A program made the position numbers and the translations under genes. Below the pieces are notes generated by a model. The model was not told the DNA's origin. It did not search any database and was given only the letters and a program-made list of their open reading frames with translations. Shown here piece after piece: positions 39,780-49,482 of a DNA stretch of 64,000 nucleotides (the first letter of the stretch is position 1; each line of letters begins with the position of its first letter). Origin of the DNA: Chitinophagaceae bacterium (GTDB taxonomy: Bacteria > Bacteroidota > Bacteroidia > Chitinophagales > Chitinophagaceae); contig JADKJV010000017.1 in the NCBI GenBank assembly GCA_016720825.1, positions 1 through 64,000 on the forward strand, in the 5' to 3' direction.

Positions 39780-41063
39780 ATGACTATGAAAAAAATCATT
39801 CTGCCAATTGAAAAGAAATGGGCCATGTACTGCCGGCGTCCAGAAATGCAACAGGCTGATCTGTCATCCCTGGTGAAAGAAATTTTTGCCGCTGTTAATA
39901 AAGAGGGTGATAAAGCCGTAATAAAATACAACGCGAAATTCGACCGGGTCAAAAATCCTGTTTTAAAAATCAGTGAAGCAGAAATCAGTGATGCCAGGAA
40001 ATCCGTCTCCCCTGCCCTGCAAAAAGCAATTCGCCTCGCTGCACGCAATATTGAAACATTCCATAAAGCACAGCTTACTAAAAGCAAAAAGATTAATACA
40101 AGTAAAGGTGTTACCTGCTGGGTTGAACCCAGAGCCATTGAAACGGCAGGCATCTATATCCCCGGGGGAACAGCTCCCTTGTTCTCCACGGTTCTGATGC
40201 TGGCTATACCCGCACGCATTGCCGGATGCAAAAACATCATCCTTTGCAGCCCGCCCGGTAAAAACGGTAAAATACATCCCGCTGTTTTATATACTGCATC
40301 TCTGGCAGGCGTTAAAAATATTTACGCTGTTGGCGGCATCCAGGCTATTGCCGCTATGAGCCTGGGCACTTCCACGATTCCAAAAGCAGATAAAATATTC
40401 GGGCCCGGCAACCAGTATGTGACTGCTGCCAAACAATATGCCCAGCAAACGGGTACGGCGATTGACATGCCTGCAGGCCCCTCTGAATTGCTGGTGATTG
40501 CAGACAAAAGGGCCAATGCCGCTTTTGTTGCTGCCGATTTGTTATCACAGGCGGAACACGGCACCGACAGCCAGGTGATCCTGTTATCTGACAGCCGGGC
40601 TTTAATCAATAAAGTGATTAGAGAATTAAAAAAGCAAACCGCTGTATTGCCTAGAAAAAATATAATTCTCGGTTCACTGAGAAACAGCAAGGCCATTTTA
40701 TTAAAGGATATGGAAGCGTGTATCCGCTTCAGTAACCAGTATGCCCCGGAACACCTGATCATCGCCACGGAGAACCCAGTCAGGTTTGTAAATAAGCTCA
40801 CTAACGCAGGTTCTGTTTTCCTGGGTGATTACAGTCCGGAAAGCGCCGGCGACTATGCCAGCGGTACAAACCATACACTGCCTACAAACGGTTATGCCCG
40901 CAGCTATAGCGGTGTATCGGTTGATTCATTCCTGAAAAAAATCAGTTTCCAGCAAATGACCCGGCAGGGACTGCAAACAATCGGCCCTGCCATTGAAGAA
41001 ATGGCATCAGCAGAAGAATTAATGGCCCATAAAAATGCGGTGACAATCCGTTTAAAAAAATAG
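39780..41063 (+). CDS. hisD: Histidinol dehydrogenase
   Basis: Last two oxidations to histidine; zinc enzyme. YIPGGTAPLFSTVLMLAIPARIAGCKNIILCSPPGKNG, KIFGPGNQYVTAAK, AIDMPAGPSELLVIAD, LLSQAEHGTDSQVILL and SGTNHTLPTNGYARSYSGVSVDSFLK cover the NAD and zinc-binding blocks. 427 aa. 4 nt after hisG. Confidence 0.97.
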   Translation: MTMKKIILPIEKKWAMYCRRPEMQQADLSSLVKEIFAAVNKEGDKAVIKYNAKFDRVKNPVLKISEAEISDARKSVSPALQKAIRLAARNIETFHKAQLTKSKKINTSKGVTCWVEPRAIETAGIYIPGGTAPLFSTVLMLAIPARIAGCKNIILCSPPGKNGKIHPAVLYTASLAGVKNIYAVGGIQAIAAMSLGTSTIPKADKIFGPGNQYVTAAKQYAQQTGTAIDMPAGPSELLVIADKRANAAFVAADLLSQAEHGTDSQVILLSDSRALINKVIRELKKQTAVLPRKNIILGSLRNSKAILLKDMEACIRFSNQYAPEHLIIATENPVRFVNKLTNAGSVFLGDYSPESAGDYASGTNHTLPTNGYARSYSGVSVDSFLKKISFQQMTRQGLQTIGPAIEEMASAEELMAHKNAVTIRLKK

Positions 41064-41066
41064 AAC

Positions 41067-42089
41067 ATGTTTAATCCTGATCAAATAGCCCGAAAAAATA
41101 TACTGGCACTGAAACCTTACTCCAGCGCCCGCGATGAGTACAGTGGAAGTGATGGCATCTTCCTGGATGCGAATGAGAATCCGTATGGCACACTCAACCG
41201 GTATCCCGATCCGCACCAGCAAAAACTGAAAACCGTCATCAGCCAGCAAAAAGGGATCAGTCCGGAAAATATTTTCCTGGGCAACGGCAGCGATGAAATC
41301 ATTGACCTGCTTATCCGCATTTTCTGTGAACCCGGGAAAGACAAGATACTGACACTGACTCCCACTTATGGCATGTATGCCGTGTCAGCTGCAGTGAATG
41401 ATGTTTCCCTGATCGAAATCCCGCTGGATAAACAATTCCAGCCTGATATCAGCAGGATAAACCCGGTGCTGGATGACACGAACTGCAAACTCATTTTCCT
41501 TTGTTCTCCCAATAACCCAACCGGCAACTGCCTGGAAGCAGAATCAATCAGTACTCTCCTCTCCCGTTTCAAAGGCATAGTGGTAATTGACGAAGCCTAT
41601 ATTGATTTCACGACACAACCATCCTGGTGCCGGCAACTGACGGCATACCCTAACCTGGTGGTGATGCAGACATTCAGCAAGGCATGGGGACTGGCTGCGG
41701 CAAGGGTCGGGATTGGCTTTGGATCAGCAGCCATCATCCAACTCCTGAATAAAGTGAAACCACCTTATAATATCAGCGGACCAAACCAGGAAGCTGTTTT
41801 GCAGGCGCTTGAAAAGGGCCGGCAAAACCTGGCTGACATCCTTGCTGAGCGTACTGTTTTGCAAAAAGCACTGGGAGAAATTACTGCTGTTAAAAAGATA
41901 TACCCCACGGAGGCCAATTTTATCCTTTTTGAAGTGGCAGATGCCAGTGACACGTATGAAAAACTGGTACTGCAAAAAATCATCACACGCAACAGGCATA
42001 GTGTGGTCCGGAATTGCATCCGGGTAACCGTTGGTACAGCAGAAGAAAACAAAACATTTATCACCGCATTAAAAACAATACTCGCATGA
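41067..42089 (+). CDS. hisC: Histidinol-phosphate aminotransferase
   Basis: PLP class II aminotransferase. DANENPYGTLNRYPDP, IFLGNGSDEIIDLLIR, FLCSPNNPTGNCLE, GIVVIDEAYIDF and QTFSKAWGLAAARVGIGF with the PLP Lys. 340 aa. 3 nt after hisD; its stop overlaps the hisB start. Confidence 0.97.
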   Translation: MFNPDQIARKNILALKPYSSARDEYSGSDGIFLDANENPYGTLNRYPDPHQQKLKTVISQQKGISPENIFLGNGSDEIIDLLIRIFCEPGKDKILTLTPTYGMYAVSAAVNDVSLIEIPLDKQFQPDISRINPVLDDTNCKLIFLCSPNNPTGNCLEAESISTLLSRFKGIVVIDEAYIDFTTQPSWCRQLTAYPNLVVMQTFSKAWGLAAARVGIGFGSAAIIQLLNKVKPPYNISGPNQEAVLQALEKGRQNLADILAERTVLQKALGEITAVKKIYPTEANFILFEVADASDTYEKLVLQKIITRNRHSVVRNCIRVTVGTAEENKTFITALKTILA

Positions 42090-43177
42090 AAAAAGTTTTA
42101 TTCATTGACCGGGATGGCACGTTGGTTATTGAACCGCCTATTGACTTCCAGGTTGACAGTCTGGAGAAACTGGAATTCTACCCGGGTGTATTCCGTTATT
42201 TATCTATGATTGCAGAAGAAACTGATTTCATACTGGTAATGGTAAGCAACCAGGATGGATTAGGTACTGCTTCTTTCCCGGAAGAAAATTTCCATCCTGC
42301 ACAAAACAAAATCATCCAGGCTTTCAAAAACGAAGGTGTTGTATTTGCAGAAATACTGATTGATAAAAGTATGCCCGCAGAAAACCTGCCTACCCGCAAA
42401 CCCGGCACCGGAATGCTCACACATTATATGAAAGGCGGTTATGACCTGGATGCATCTTACGTAATCGGTGACCGGCTGACAGATATCCAGCTGGCACAAA
42501 ACCTCGGCTGCAAAGCAATATACCTCAATAAAGAAAAAAATAATAACGCGGTACTCAGTTCCACTTCCTGGGCAGAAATCTATCGCTTCCTGAAAAAACT
42601 GCCGCGAAAAGCTGAAGTAAAAAGGGAAACGAAAGAAACTTCCATTACTGTTGGCATCAACCTGGATGGTACCGGTCAGTCAGCAATTCAAACGGGACTT
42701 GGATTTTTTGACCACATGCTGGAACAGATTGCAAAGCATGGCCTGCTTGATCTTGACATCAAAGTAAGCGGCGATCTGCAAATAGACGAACACCACACCA
42801 TTGAGGATACTGCCCTTTGTCTCGGTACCGCCTTCCGCGAAGCTTTGGGCAGTAAGAAAGGCATTGAACGTTACGGCTTTTTATTACCGATGGATGATTG
42901 CCTGGCACAGGCAGTCATTGATTTTGGCGGCCGTCCCTGGCTGAACTGGCAGGCGGAATTCAAGCGTGAGAAAATCGGGGAAATGCCCACTGAAATGTTT
43001 ATGCATTTCTTCAAATCATTCAGCGATGAAGCAAGATGCAATCTCAACATCACCGCTACCGGTGAGAATGAACACCACAAGATCGAATCCATATTCAAGG
43101 CATTTGCCAAAGCCATCCGCATGGCGGTAAATAAAACAGGCAATGCCAGCATACCAAGTACAAAAGGAAGCCTGTGA
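42086..43177 (+). CDS. hisB: Bifunctional histidinol-phosphatase / imidazoleglycerol-phosphate dehydratase
   Basis: The N-terminal HAD phosphatase (KVLFIDRDGTLVIEPP, MVSNQDGLGT, KPGTGML, YVIGDRLTDIQLAQNLG) is fused to the IGP dehydratase. The latter runs from ETSITVGINLDGTGQSAIQTGLGFFDHMLEQIAKHG through DEHHTIEDTALCLG and NEHHKIESIFKAFAKAIRM. 363 aa from the ATG at 42086, which overlaps the hisC stop. Fused hisB occurs in enterobacteria and many Bacteroidota. Confidence 0.97.
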   Translation: MKKVLFIDRDGTLVIEPPIDFQVDSLEKLEFYPGVFRYLSMIAEETDFILVMVSNQDGLGTASFPEENFHPAQNKIIQAFKNEGVVFAEILIDKSMPAENLPTRKPGTGMLTHYMKGGYDLDASYVIGDRLTDIQLAQNLGCKAIYLNKEKNNNAVLSSTSWAEIYRFLKKLPRKAEVKRETKETSITVGINLDGTGQSAIQTGLGFFDHMLEQIAKHGLLDLDIKVSGDLQIDEHHTIEDTALCLGTAFREALGSKKGIERYGFLLPMDDCLAQAVIDFGGRPWLNWQAEFKREKIGEMPTEMFMHFFKSFSDEARCNLNITATGENEHHKIESIFKAFAKAIRMAVNKTGNASIPSTKGSL

Positions 43178-43752
43178 CAGCCATACTCCAATACAATGCC
43201 GGCAATATTGCCTCTGTAAAAAACGCACTCGATCGTTTGGGTGCGGAATCAGTTGTTACCAGTGATCCTGCCCAAGTCTTAGCCGCAGACCGCCTGATCA
43301 TCCCTGGTGTAGGCGAGGCAGGCTCTGCCATGAACTGGCTGCGGGAAAGGGAGCTGGACCTGCTGATCCGGAATTATAAAAAACCGGTACTTGGCATCTG
43401 CCTGGGTTTACAACTGCTTTGCCAGGCATCCGAAGAAGGAAATACAACATGCATCGGCGTGTTTGATAATACAGTCAGGTTGTTTCCTTCCACAGATATT
43501 ATCCCGCACATGGGCTGGAACAACCTGTCAGCCCTGAAAGGTGAATTATTTAATGGCATCGAAGAATCAGATAATTTTTATTTCGTGCACAGTTATTATG
43601 CGGATGTAACAGCAGAAACGGCGGCAACGACCGATTATATCCTGCCCTTCAGCGCCGCGCTGCAGGTAAATAATTTTTACGCCACCCAGTTCCATCCTGA
43701 GAAATCAGCGGAAGCGGGTGAACGCATCCTTAAAAACTTCCTGGCCTTATGA
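43174..43752 (+). CDS. hisH: Imidazole glycerol phosphate synthase, glutaminase subunit
   Basis: Makes ammonia for HisF. ILQYNAGNIASVKNALDRLG, LIIPGVGEAGSAMNWL, PVLGICLGLQLLCQASEEG with the Cys nucleophile, FVHSYYAD and ATQFHPEKSAEAGERIL with His-Glu. 192 aa. The start overlaps the hisB stop by 4 nt. Confidence 0.96.
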   Translation: MTAILQYNAGNIASVKNALDRLGAESVVTSDPAQVLAADRLIIPGVGEAGSAMNWLRERELDLLIRNYKKPVLGICLGLQLLCQASEEGNTTCIGVFDNTVRLFPSTDIIPHMGWNNLSALKGELFNGIEESDNFYFVHSYYADVTAETAATTDYILPFSAALQVNNFYATQFHPEKSAEAGERILKNFLAL

Positions 43753-44462
43753 GAATTATCCCTGCTATAGATATTATGAACGGGCAATGCGTGCGGCTGA
43801 GCAAAGGTGATTTCAACACCCGCAAGGTTTATCAGGAAGACCCGCTGGCACAGGCAAAGGCTTTTGAAGATGCGGGCATCCAATATTTGCACCTGGTGGA
43901 TCTGGATGGTGCGAAAGCAGGCACGGTAATCAATAAAGATGTTTTGTACAATATTGCCAGGCACACCAAACTGACTATTGACTTTGGCGGTGGAATCAGG
44001 ACGAATGCCGATGTACAGTCTGCCTTTGACCATGGTGCCAGCCAGGTGACGGGTGGCAGTGTGGCCATTCAGTCACCGGAGATATTTAACGAATGGATTC
44101 AAACATGGGGACCAGAGAAAATAATCCTTGGTGCCGATTGCCGAAACCGGAAAATAGCTGCCTCCGGATGGCTGGAAGATTCAGCCATTGATGTGGTTTC
44201 ATTCATCCGTAATTATGAAACGAAAGGAATAAAATATGCTGTTTGTACTGATATCAGCCGTGACGGTATGCTGGGAGGACCTGCACTGGATCTGTACAAG
44301 GAAATTATAGCGTCAACCGGTGTAAAATTAATTGCCAGCGGCGGTGTCAGCTCTATGCAGGATTTGACTGACTTGCAGGCAGCTGGTTGTGAAGCCGTGA
44401 TCATCGGCAAAGCGATCTATGAAGGTAAAATCACATTGGAAGAACTGAAAACAATATGCTGA
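43749..44462 (+). CDS. hisA: ProFAR isomerase
   Basis: TIM-barrel Amadori isomerase. MRIIPAIDIMNGQCVRLSKGDF (catalytic Asp), YLHLVDLDGAKAG, TIDFGGGIRTNADVQSAFDHGASQVTGGSVAI, AVCTDISRDGMLGGPALDLY (second Asp) and IASGGVSSMQDL. 237 aa. Overlaps hisH by 4 nt and hisF by 7 nt. Confidence 0.96.
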   Translation: MRIIPAIDIMNGQCVRLSKGDFNTRKVYQEDPLAQAKAFEDAGIQYLHLVDLDGAKAGTVINKDVLYNIARHTKLTIDFGGGIRTNADVQSAFDHGASQVTGGSVAIQSPEIFNEWIQTWGPEKIILGADCRNRKIAASGWLEDSAIDVVSFIRNYETKGIKYAVCTDISRDGMLGGPALDLYKEIIASTGVKLIASGGVSSMQDLTDLQAAGCEAVIIGKAIYEGKITLEELKTIC

Positions 44463-45208
44463 AAAAAAGAATCATACCCTGTCTGGATATCCGTGACGGA
44501 CGAACGGTGAAAGGCGTCAATTTCCTGGAACTGCGTGATGCCGGTGATCCGGTGGAACTGGCAAAACTGTATGCACAACAGGGTGCCGACGAACTCGTGT
44601 TCCTTGATATTACTGCGACCATTGAGGAAAGAAAAACATTGTTGAAACTGGTGGGCAAAATCGCGAAGGAAATCAATATTCCTTTTACGGTTGGTGGCGG
44701 TATCAGCACCGTTGAAGATGCGGCTTCGCTGATCAGTGCCGGTGCTGATAAAATCAGCATTAACTCAGCTGCCGTAAAAAATCCGGAGCTCATTTCCGCG
44801 CTGGCTGCACGTTTTGGCAACCAGTGTGTGGTACTCGCTATTGATACGAAGAAAGTGGACAATGAATGGCGGGTAGTAACCCATGGCGGACGCACGCTTA
44901 CTCCTATATTCACTATTCCATGGGCTAAAAAAGGTGAACAACTCGGGGCTGGCGAAATCCTCCTCACCTCTATGCACCATGACGGCACGCGGGGTGGATT
45001 TGCACTCGACATTACCAACGCAGTGGCAGAGGCAGTCAATATCCCGGTGATTGCTTCCGGTGGTGCAGGTACGATGGATCATTTCTGTGATTTATTCCGG
45101 GAGACCAAAGCCGCTGCTGCATTAGCGGCAGGCATTTTCCATTTCGGTGATATCCCTTTGCGTGAATTAAAAAATTATTTAAAGACTAAAAACTTACCCA
45201 TCCGATGA
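44456..45208 (+). CDS. hisF: Imidazole glycerol phosphate synthase, cyclase subunit
   Basis: Cyclase partner of HisH. MLKKRIIPCLDIRDGRTVKGVNF, ELVFLDITATIEERKT, PFTVGGGISTVEDA, GADKISINSAAVKNP, ILLTSMHHDGTRGGFALDIT and PVIASGGAGTMDHF, with both catalytic Asp residues present. Position 17-20 reads RTVK as usual. 250 aa. Confidence 0.97.
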   Translation: MLKKRIIPCLDIRDGRTVKGVNFLELRDAGDPVELAKLYAQQGADELVFLDITATIEERKTLLKLVGKIAKEINIPFTVGGGISTVEDAASLISAGADKISINSAAVKNPELISALAARFGNQCVVLAIDTKKVDNEWRVVTHGGRTLTPIFTIPWAKKGEQLGAGEILLTSMHHDGTRGGFALDITNAVAEAVNIPVIASGGAGTMDHFCDLFRETKAAAALAAGIFHFGDIPLRELKNYLKTKNLPIR

Positions 45209-45807
45209 AACCTGATTTTGCAAAAAACAACGGGCTGGTGCCCGTAATCGTACAGGATGACCTGACCCTGCAGGTGCTGATGCTGGGCTATATGAATGAA
45301 GAAGCCTTTGTAAAAACAACGCAGGAAAACAAAGTCACTTTTTTCAGTCGCAGCAAACAACGGTTGTGGACCAAAGGCGAAACATCCGGGAATTTCCTCA
45401 CGGTACAATCCATCGGACTGGATTGTGATGCAGACACTATCCTGGTTAAAGCCCGCCCTGCCGGTCCGGTTTGTCACACCGGTAAGGATACCTGTTTTGG
45501 CAACCGTGATGCGAAAGGTTTTTTGTATTCATTGCAATCCACGATTGACAGCAGGATTGCAATCAATGATCCGCAATCATACACCAACAAATTATTCCAA
45601 AAAGGCATCAACAAAGTAGCACAGAAAGTGGGAGAAGAAGCCGTGGAACTGGTGATTGAATCCAAAGATGATAACAGGGATTTGTTCCTGAATGAAGCGG
45701 CTGACCTGTTGTATCACCTGCTCATCTTGTTAAGGGCAAAAAATTGCACGCTGGAAGATGCAGAAGCAGTGCTGAAGGAAAGACATCAGGAAAGACAAAG
45801 TGGTTAA
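45205..45807 (+). CDS. hisI: Bifunctional phosphoribosyl-AMP cyclohydrolase / phosphoribosyl-ATP pyrophosphatase
   Basis: The N-terminal HisI part (MLGYMNEEAFVKTTQENKVTFFSRSKQRLWTKGETSGNFL, GLDCDADTILVKARPAGPVCHTG with metal Asp and Cys residues) is fused to HisE (KGINKVAQKVGEEAVELVIESKDDNRDLFLNEAADLLYHLLILL). 200 aa. Last gene of the operon; the HisIE fusion is often named hisIE. Confidence 0.96.
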   Translation: MKPDFAKNNGLVPVIVQDDLTLQVLMLGYMNEEAFVKTTQENKVTFFSRSKQRLWTKGETSGNFLTVQSIGLDCDADTILVKARPAGPVCHTGKDTCFGNRDAKGFLYSLQSTIDSRIAINDPQSYTNKLFQKGINKVAQKVGEEAVELVIESKDDNRDLFLNEAADLLYHLLILLRAKNCTLEDAEAVLKERHQERQSG

Positions 45808-45830
45808 ACGGGATTGGTTATCTTTAGTAC

Positions 45831-46379
45831 ATGCAAGGACTTCTTAAAAAGATATTTCTCTTCTTACTGGTTTTAACAACTGCCATGTCATTGCCGGCCC
45901 AGCAACCGGCAGACACTTTGCATAAAAGCATCATCCATGTTGACCAGCAATGGGGTTATTCCTGTACAGCCCCTGCCTGGTTCAGGATACTGGACACGCC
46001 GGAAGATATGTTTGGCGGGGCACTTCCACCGGTTGACACTACAACAAACACCATTATTATCAAAGGGTTTCCGAAAAACCAATTCAAAGATATTAGCTCA
46101 TTTGAAAACTGGGTGGTAAAAGATTATTCGGTGGGACAGGAATCTAAATGGGATCCGGGACATATCATCCTTTTGAAAAACCTGATTGCAGGTTATACTG
46201 GCCCCGGGATTGCGTACCGGGTACAAATACTTTATGAAGGCGTGATATACAATTGTGCTTATGCACTCATCGAAACCAGCAAAGCCTTCCTGTGGGTTGA
46301 TTTTACGGCGACCAATACAACATACAATAAACAGTATCCTTTATTCCTTGAATTAGTACAATCCATCAAACAGCTTTGA
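45831..46379 (+). CDS. Exported protein of unknown function (182 aa)
   Basis: MQGLLKKIFLFLLVLTTAMSLPAQ is a signal peptide. The rest contains QWGYSCTAPAWFRILDTPEDMFGGALPPVDTTTNTIIIKGFPKNQF and two or three Cys residues. It begins 23 nt after hisIE, possibly by read-through, and overlaps the next open frame. A TATCTTTA box immediately upstream could give its own promoter. Confidence 0.65.
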   Translation: MQGLLKKIFLFLLVLTTAMSLPAQQPADTLHKSIIHVDQQWGYSCTAPAWFRILDTPEDMFGGALPPVDTTTNTIIIKGFPKNQFKDISSFENWVVKDYSVGQESKWDPGHIILLKNLIAGYTGPGIAYRVQILYEGVIYNCAYALIETSKAFLWVDFTATNTTYNKQYPLFLELVQSIKQL

Positions 46380-46417
46380 TGATATGGAATCCGGTAAACC
46401 CGGCATCTGTTTACAAT

Positions 46418-46948
46418 ATGCGCAATACTATTTCCATATTTTTCTTTGTGTTTCTATTGACAAGTTCCTGTAAACCGGGAAATCAAAAAAAGCCAATTGC
46501 CAGACACAAAACCCCATTCAGTTATTTTGAGCTGAGTTATTACAGTGGCTGGACAGGTTCTTTTTCTTTTTCTGTTGATGCAGACACGATGGCCAGGTTT
46601 AGTAAAAGACCAGATTCAGTTTATTATGGCCGGTTACCGGATTCATTATTTGATCAGGTACAAACGCTGGCCGACTCTGTACTGGGAAGCAGGGAAAACC
46701 GGAAAGACAGTCTGAACTGCGACGACTGTTCCATTTTGGCAGTTATGGTAAAAACCGGAACTGACAGCATCATGCATATGTATGCCCATCCATATCCCGA
46801 AAAATGGGAACGGTTTATGAGCGCGTGCCGGGACTGGCAAAAAGACAGCCGGCTTCCCATCCGCTACGAATTTTGGTTTGCAGAAACCGCTGCAGCCATT
46901 ATCCCCATGCCACCGTCTATAAACAAACGGGAAAGAAATGATAACTGA
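46418..46948 (+). CDS. Lipoprotein of unknown function (176 aa)
   Basis: The ATG at 46418 gives MRNTISIFFFVFLLTSSCKPG with a clear lipobox (TSSC); the longer frame from 46376 has no signal. The mature part contains PFSYFELSYYSGWTGSFSFSVDADTMARFSKRPDSVYYGRL and a Cys pair (NCDDCS). It lies just downstream of the preceding exported protein. Confidence 0.65.
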   Translation: MRNTISIFFFVFLLTSSCKPGNQKKPIARHKTPFSYFELSYYSGWTGSFSFSVDADTMARFSKRPDSVYYGRLPDSLFDQVQTLADSVLGSRENRKDSLNCDDCSILAVMVKTGTDSIMHMYAHPYPEKWERFMSACRDWQKDSRLPIRYEFWFAETAAAIIPMPPSINKRERNDN

Positions 46949-46976
46949 CCATCCCGAAAGCCGCGGTTAGATATTT

Positions 46977-47150
46977 GGGTTTTGGCTATTGGCTATTGGC
47001 TTTTGGCTTTGGGAATTGGGAATTGGGAATTTGGAATTTGGAATTTGGAATTTGGAATTTGGAATTTGGGATTTGGGATTTGGAATTGGGGATTGGGGAT
47101 TTTTTACTTTTTACTTTTTACTTTTGACTTTTGACTTATGACTTTTGAAA
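46977..47150. repeat. Composite heptad array: TTGGCTA, then TTTGGAA, then ACTTTTG words
   Basis: TTGGCTATTGGC words run into TTGGGAA, then at least eight TTTGGAA/TTTGGGA units, then ACTTTTTACTTTTGACTTATG units, all spaced 7 nt. Unlike the arrays near his there is no complementary arm. The remainder up to 47328 is AT-rich (ATTAAATATTTATACTATACTT) and probably carries the promoter of the next gene; I see no gene in it. Confidence 0.9.
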
Positions 47151-47328
47151 TATCTTCTAAATGAAATTGAGCGTAAACATTTTTCATATTAAATATTTAT
47201 ACTATACTTAAAGTAATCATAATAAACATAAACATGTTAGTTTCCGCCTGTCCAGATTCATGTTGTACCCGATACGCCGGATTCTTCTAAATTCGCAGAT
47301 ACTGTTTCAAAAACCGATAACTCTATTT

Positions 47329-48255
47329 ATGCGTTCCATTTACTCTCTTTTGATTTTATTGTTGGCAGCAACATCCATCCATGCCCAACCTTTACCCAAC
47401 ACCATTGAGCATTATTCTGTGGAAGACATTATGCTTTCTTCAGATTACCACAAGCAGGTTTGTATTTCAGGCATGAAGTATCACAATAACAAGCTTTATT
47501 TTGCTTCAGAGCGTTGCCCGATCATTATTGAGGCGGATCCCAAAACAGCCAAGGTAAACCGCATCATTTCTTTACAGGTTCCGCAGGAATTTGAAATGGA
47601 AGGCATGACTTCCTATGGAAATAAATTATACCTGATTTCAGAAAACACCCCGGCGATTTATGAAGTGAATGTTGAAACCGGTGCACTGGGTCAGCTTACA
47701 CTGAATATCAATCTCCCTGCCAAATCCAAAGATGGTGATGGCATGGAAGGAATTGCGGCTAATGAAACTGACCAGAAATTTTACCTGTTAAGGGAAAGGA
47801 ATGATGACCTCACCCGTTCCCAGATCTATACCTGTTCTGTTGTTCCTGCTGCCGATGGGAAAAGTTTTTCATTGAAATATGAATCTACTGTAGAACTGGT
47901 ACTGGAATCACCGCAATGGCGTTACTCTGATATTTGTTTTGACGCCAAATCCAGGAAGCTCTACTGCATGAAATCCTTTGCCAAGGGTAACAAACGCCAG
48001 CAATTCCTGGAATGCATGGATGTGGATGACAAAGGCATGCCTTTACCGGCCACACTCAAGAACATGCCGGTGGATAATTTCACAGAGGCTTCAATTGCAT
48101 TTAAAACCCAGGGCTATAGCATGAACCTGGAAGGCTTAACCATTGATCCTGACGGTAATTTTTATATCGTAAGTGATAATACATCCGGTAAAGCCAATTG
48201 CGAGCTGCCCGCGAAAGAGAAAACCATCTTACTCTACCTGGAAAAACAGCAGTAA
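47329..48255 (+). CDS. Exported beta-propeller-like protein (SdiA-regulated / esterase-like phytase type)
   Basis: The ATG at 47329 gives MRSIYSLLILLLAATSIHAQ, a signal peptide. The body repeats propeller-like blades: GMKYHNNKLYFASERCPIIIEADPKTAKV, GMTSYGNKLYLISENTPAIYEVNVETG, GMEGIAANETDQKFYLLRERND and NLEGLTIDPDGNFYIVSDN. The GMEGI/NLEGLTID pattern with a downstream DN is typical of the SdiA-regulated and phytase-like esterase group. 308 aa. Substrate unknown. Confidence 0.65.
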   Translation: MRSIYSLLILLLAATSIHAQPLPNTIEHYSVEDIMLSSDYHKQVCISGMKYHNNKLYFASERCPIIIEADPKTAKVNRIISLQVPQEFEMEGMTSYGNKLYLISENTPAIYEVNVETGALGQLTLNINLPAKSKDGDGMEGIAANETDQKFYLLRERNDDLTRSQIYTCSVVPAADGKSFSLKYESTVELVLESPQWRYSDICFDAKSRKLYCMKSFAKGNKRQQFLECMDVDDKGMPLPATLKNMPVDNFTEASIAFKTQGYSMNLEGLTIDPDGNFYIVSDNTSGKANCELPAKEKTILLYLEKQQ

Positions 48256-48305
48256 CCCGCTAAATCAGCCGTTGGGAATCTGAATCCCTTTTAATAATTT
48301 CAGGT

Positions 48306-48770
48306 ATGCCCAAATCAACCAGCGGCGACCTGAAAAAATTCCTGCTTCCTTATGCCCCGGCAATCAGGAAGCTGATCATGTCTATGCGGGCATTTGTATG
48401 GGATTTATATCCCAAATCGAATGAACTCATATATGATAATTACAACGCCGTGGCACTGGGCTGGTCTGTATCAGAAAAATTATCCCATACTTTCTGCACC
48501 ATGGCCGCTTTTGAAAAATGCTGCCACTTTGGTTTTTATTACGGGAATAGAATCAGCGACCCTGAAAAAAAATTATCCGGTGCCGGCAGCCAGTACCGTT
48601 ATATCAAACTGGCTTCAATCAATGAACTGCCCAAAACTTACATTAAAAAACTGCTGAAAGAAGCCTACGCAAACGCCGTGGCTGATTTACCAGAAGGAAA
48701 ACAATGGCTGCAGGGCGCTACCATTGTCAAATCAATTTCTGCCAAAAAGAAAAGACCCAAACCAATATGA
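48306..48770 (+). CDS. DUF1801 (YdhG-like) domain protein
   Basis: 154 aa. LLPYAPAIRKLIMSMRAFVWDLYPKSNELIYDNYNAVALGW and HTFCTMAAFEKCCHFGFYYGNRISDPEKKLSGAGSQYRYIKL match the small cytoplasmic DUF1801 fold. Ends in a Lys-rich tail. Its stop overlaps the next ATG by 4 nt (ATGA). Confidence 0.85.
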   Translation: MPKSTSGDLKKFLLPYAPAIRKLIMSMRAFVWDLYPKSNELIYDNYNAVALGWSVSEKLSHTFCTMAAFEKCCHFGFYYGNRISDPEKKLSGAGSQYRYIKLASINELPKTYIKKLLKEAYANAVADLPEGKQWLQGATIVKSISAKKKRPKPI

Positions 48771-49408
48771 AAAAAAATACAGCCTGGTACCTTACCGCAT
48801 TGATTGCGGCGTTAGCCTGGATAGCGCTGATACTGCAACTGGTTCTGATGATCCAAAAAAGCCCGGGGACCTTTTGGGGGGTTACAAACACGGCACTGAA
48901 TTATTTCAGCTACTTCACGATCCTTTCCAATTTAATGGTTGCTGTCAGCTGTACATATTCCCTTAAAAAAAGAGATGCAGGGTTCCGTTATTTTTTCACG
49001 CGGGTTGAAACCCGGACGGGCATCCAGCTGTATATCCTGGTTGTGGGTATTGTGTACAGTGTTGCGTTACGTAAAATCTGGAATCCCCAGGGGCTGGATA
49101 AAGTGGCTGATGAAATGCTGCATGATATCATACCGGTCTTGCATACACTCTGGTGGATATTATTTGCCCCGCGGAAAGCACTGGTCTGGAAAAACGCAGC
49201 CTGGTGGCTGGTCATCCCGGCCCTGTATCTTGGCTATTCCATGTTGCGGGGCGTATTAACCGGATGGTATCCATATTATTTTATCAATACAGATGTGTTG
49301 GGGATCGGCAAAGTGCTGGTGAATTCCGCCGTGATGCTGGCGGCTTTTGTCGGGCTCGGGCTTTTACTCATCGGGGTTAATAAGTCGTTGCCGAAAAAAA
49401 CGACCTGA
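48767..49408 (+). CDS. Pr6Pr family membrane protein
   Basis: 213 aa with about six hydrophobic spans. TALIAALAWIALILQLVLMI, FWGVTNTALNYFSYFTILSNLMVAVSC, IVYSVALRKIWNPQGLDKVADEMLHDIIPVLHTLWWILFAP and RGVLTGWYPYYFIN are the usual Pr6Pr (AIG1/FAR-17a-like) pattern. The ATG at 48767 overlaps the DUF1801 stop, so the two are translationally coupled. Role unknown. Confidence 0.88.
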   Translation: MKKNTAWYLTALIAALAWIALILQLVLMIQKSPGTFWGVTNTALNYFSYFTILSNLMVAVSCTYSLKKRDAGFRYFFTRVETRTGIQLYILVVGIVYSVALRKIWNPQGLDKVADEMLHDIIPVLHTLWWILFAPRKALVWKNAAWWLVIPALYLGYSMLRGVLTGWYPYYFINTDVLGIGKVLVNSAVMLAAFVGLGLLLIGVNKSLPKKTT

Positions 49409-49482
49409 TTTTTTTAACAAATCTTAAACCGGTTACGGGATACAAAAAACAACCCTTTCCGGAAACCATTCATCTTACCAGC

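Noticed and set aside
44431..45039. 202-codon open frame opposite hisF
   Set aside because: Antisense shadow of a conserved enzyme; Ser/Pro-rich composition.
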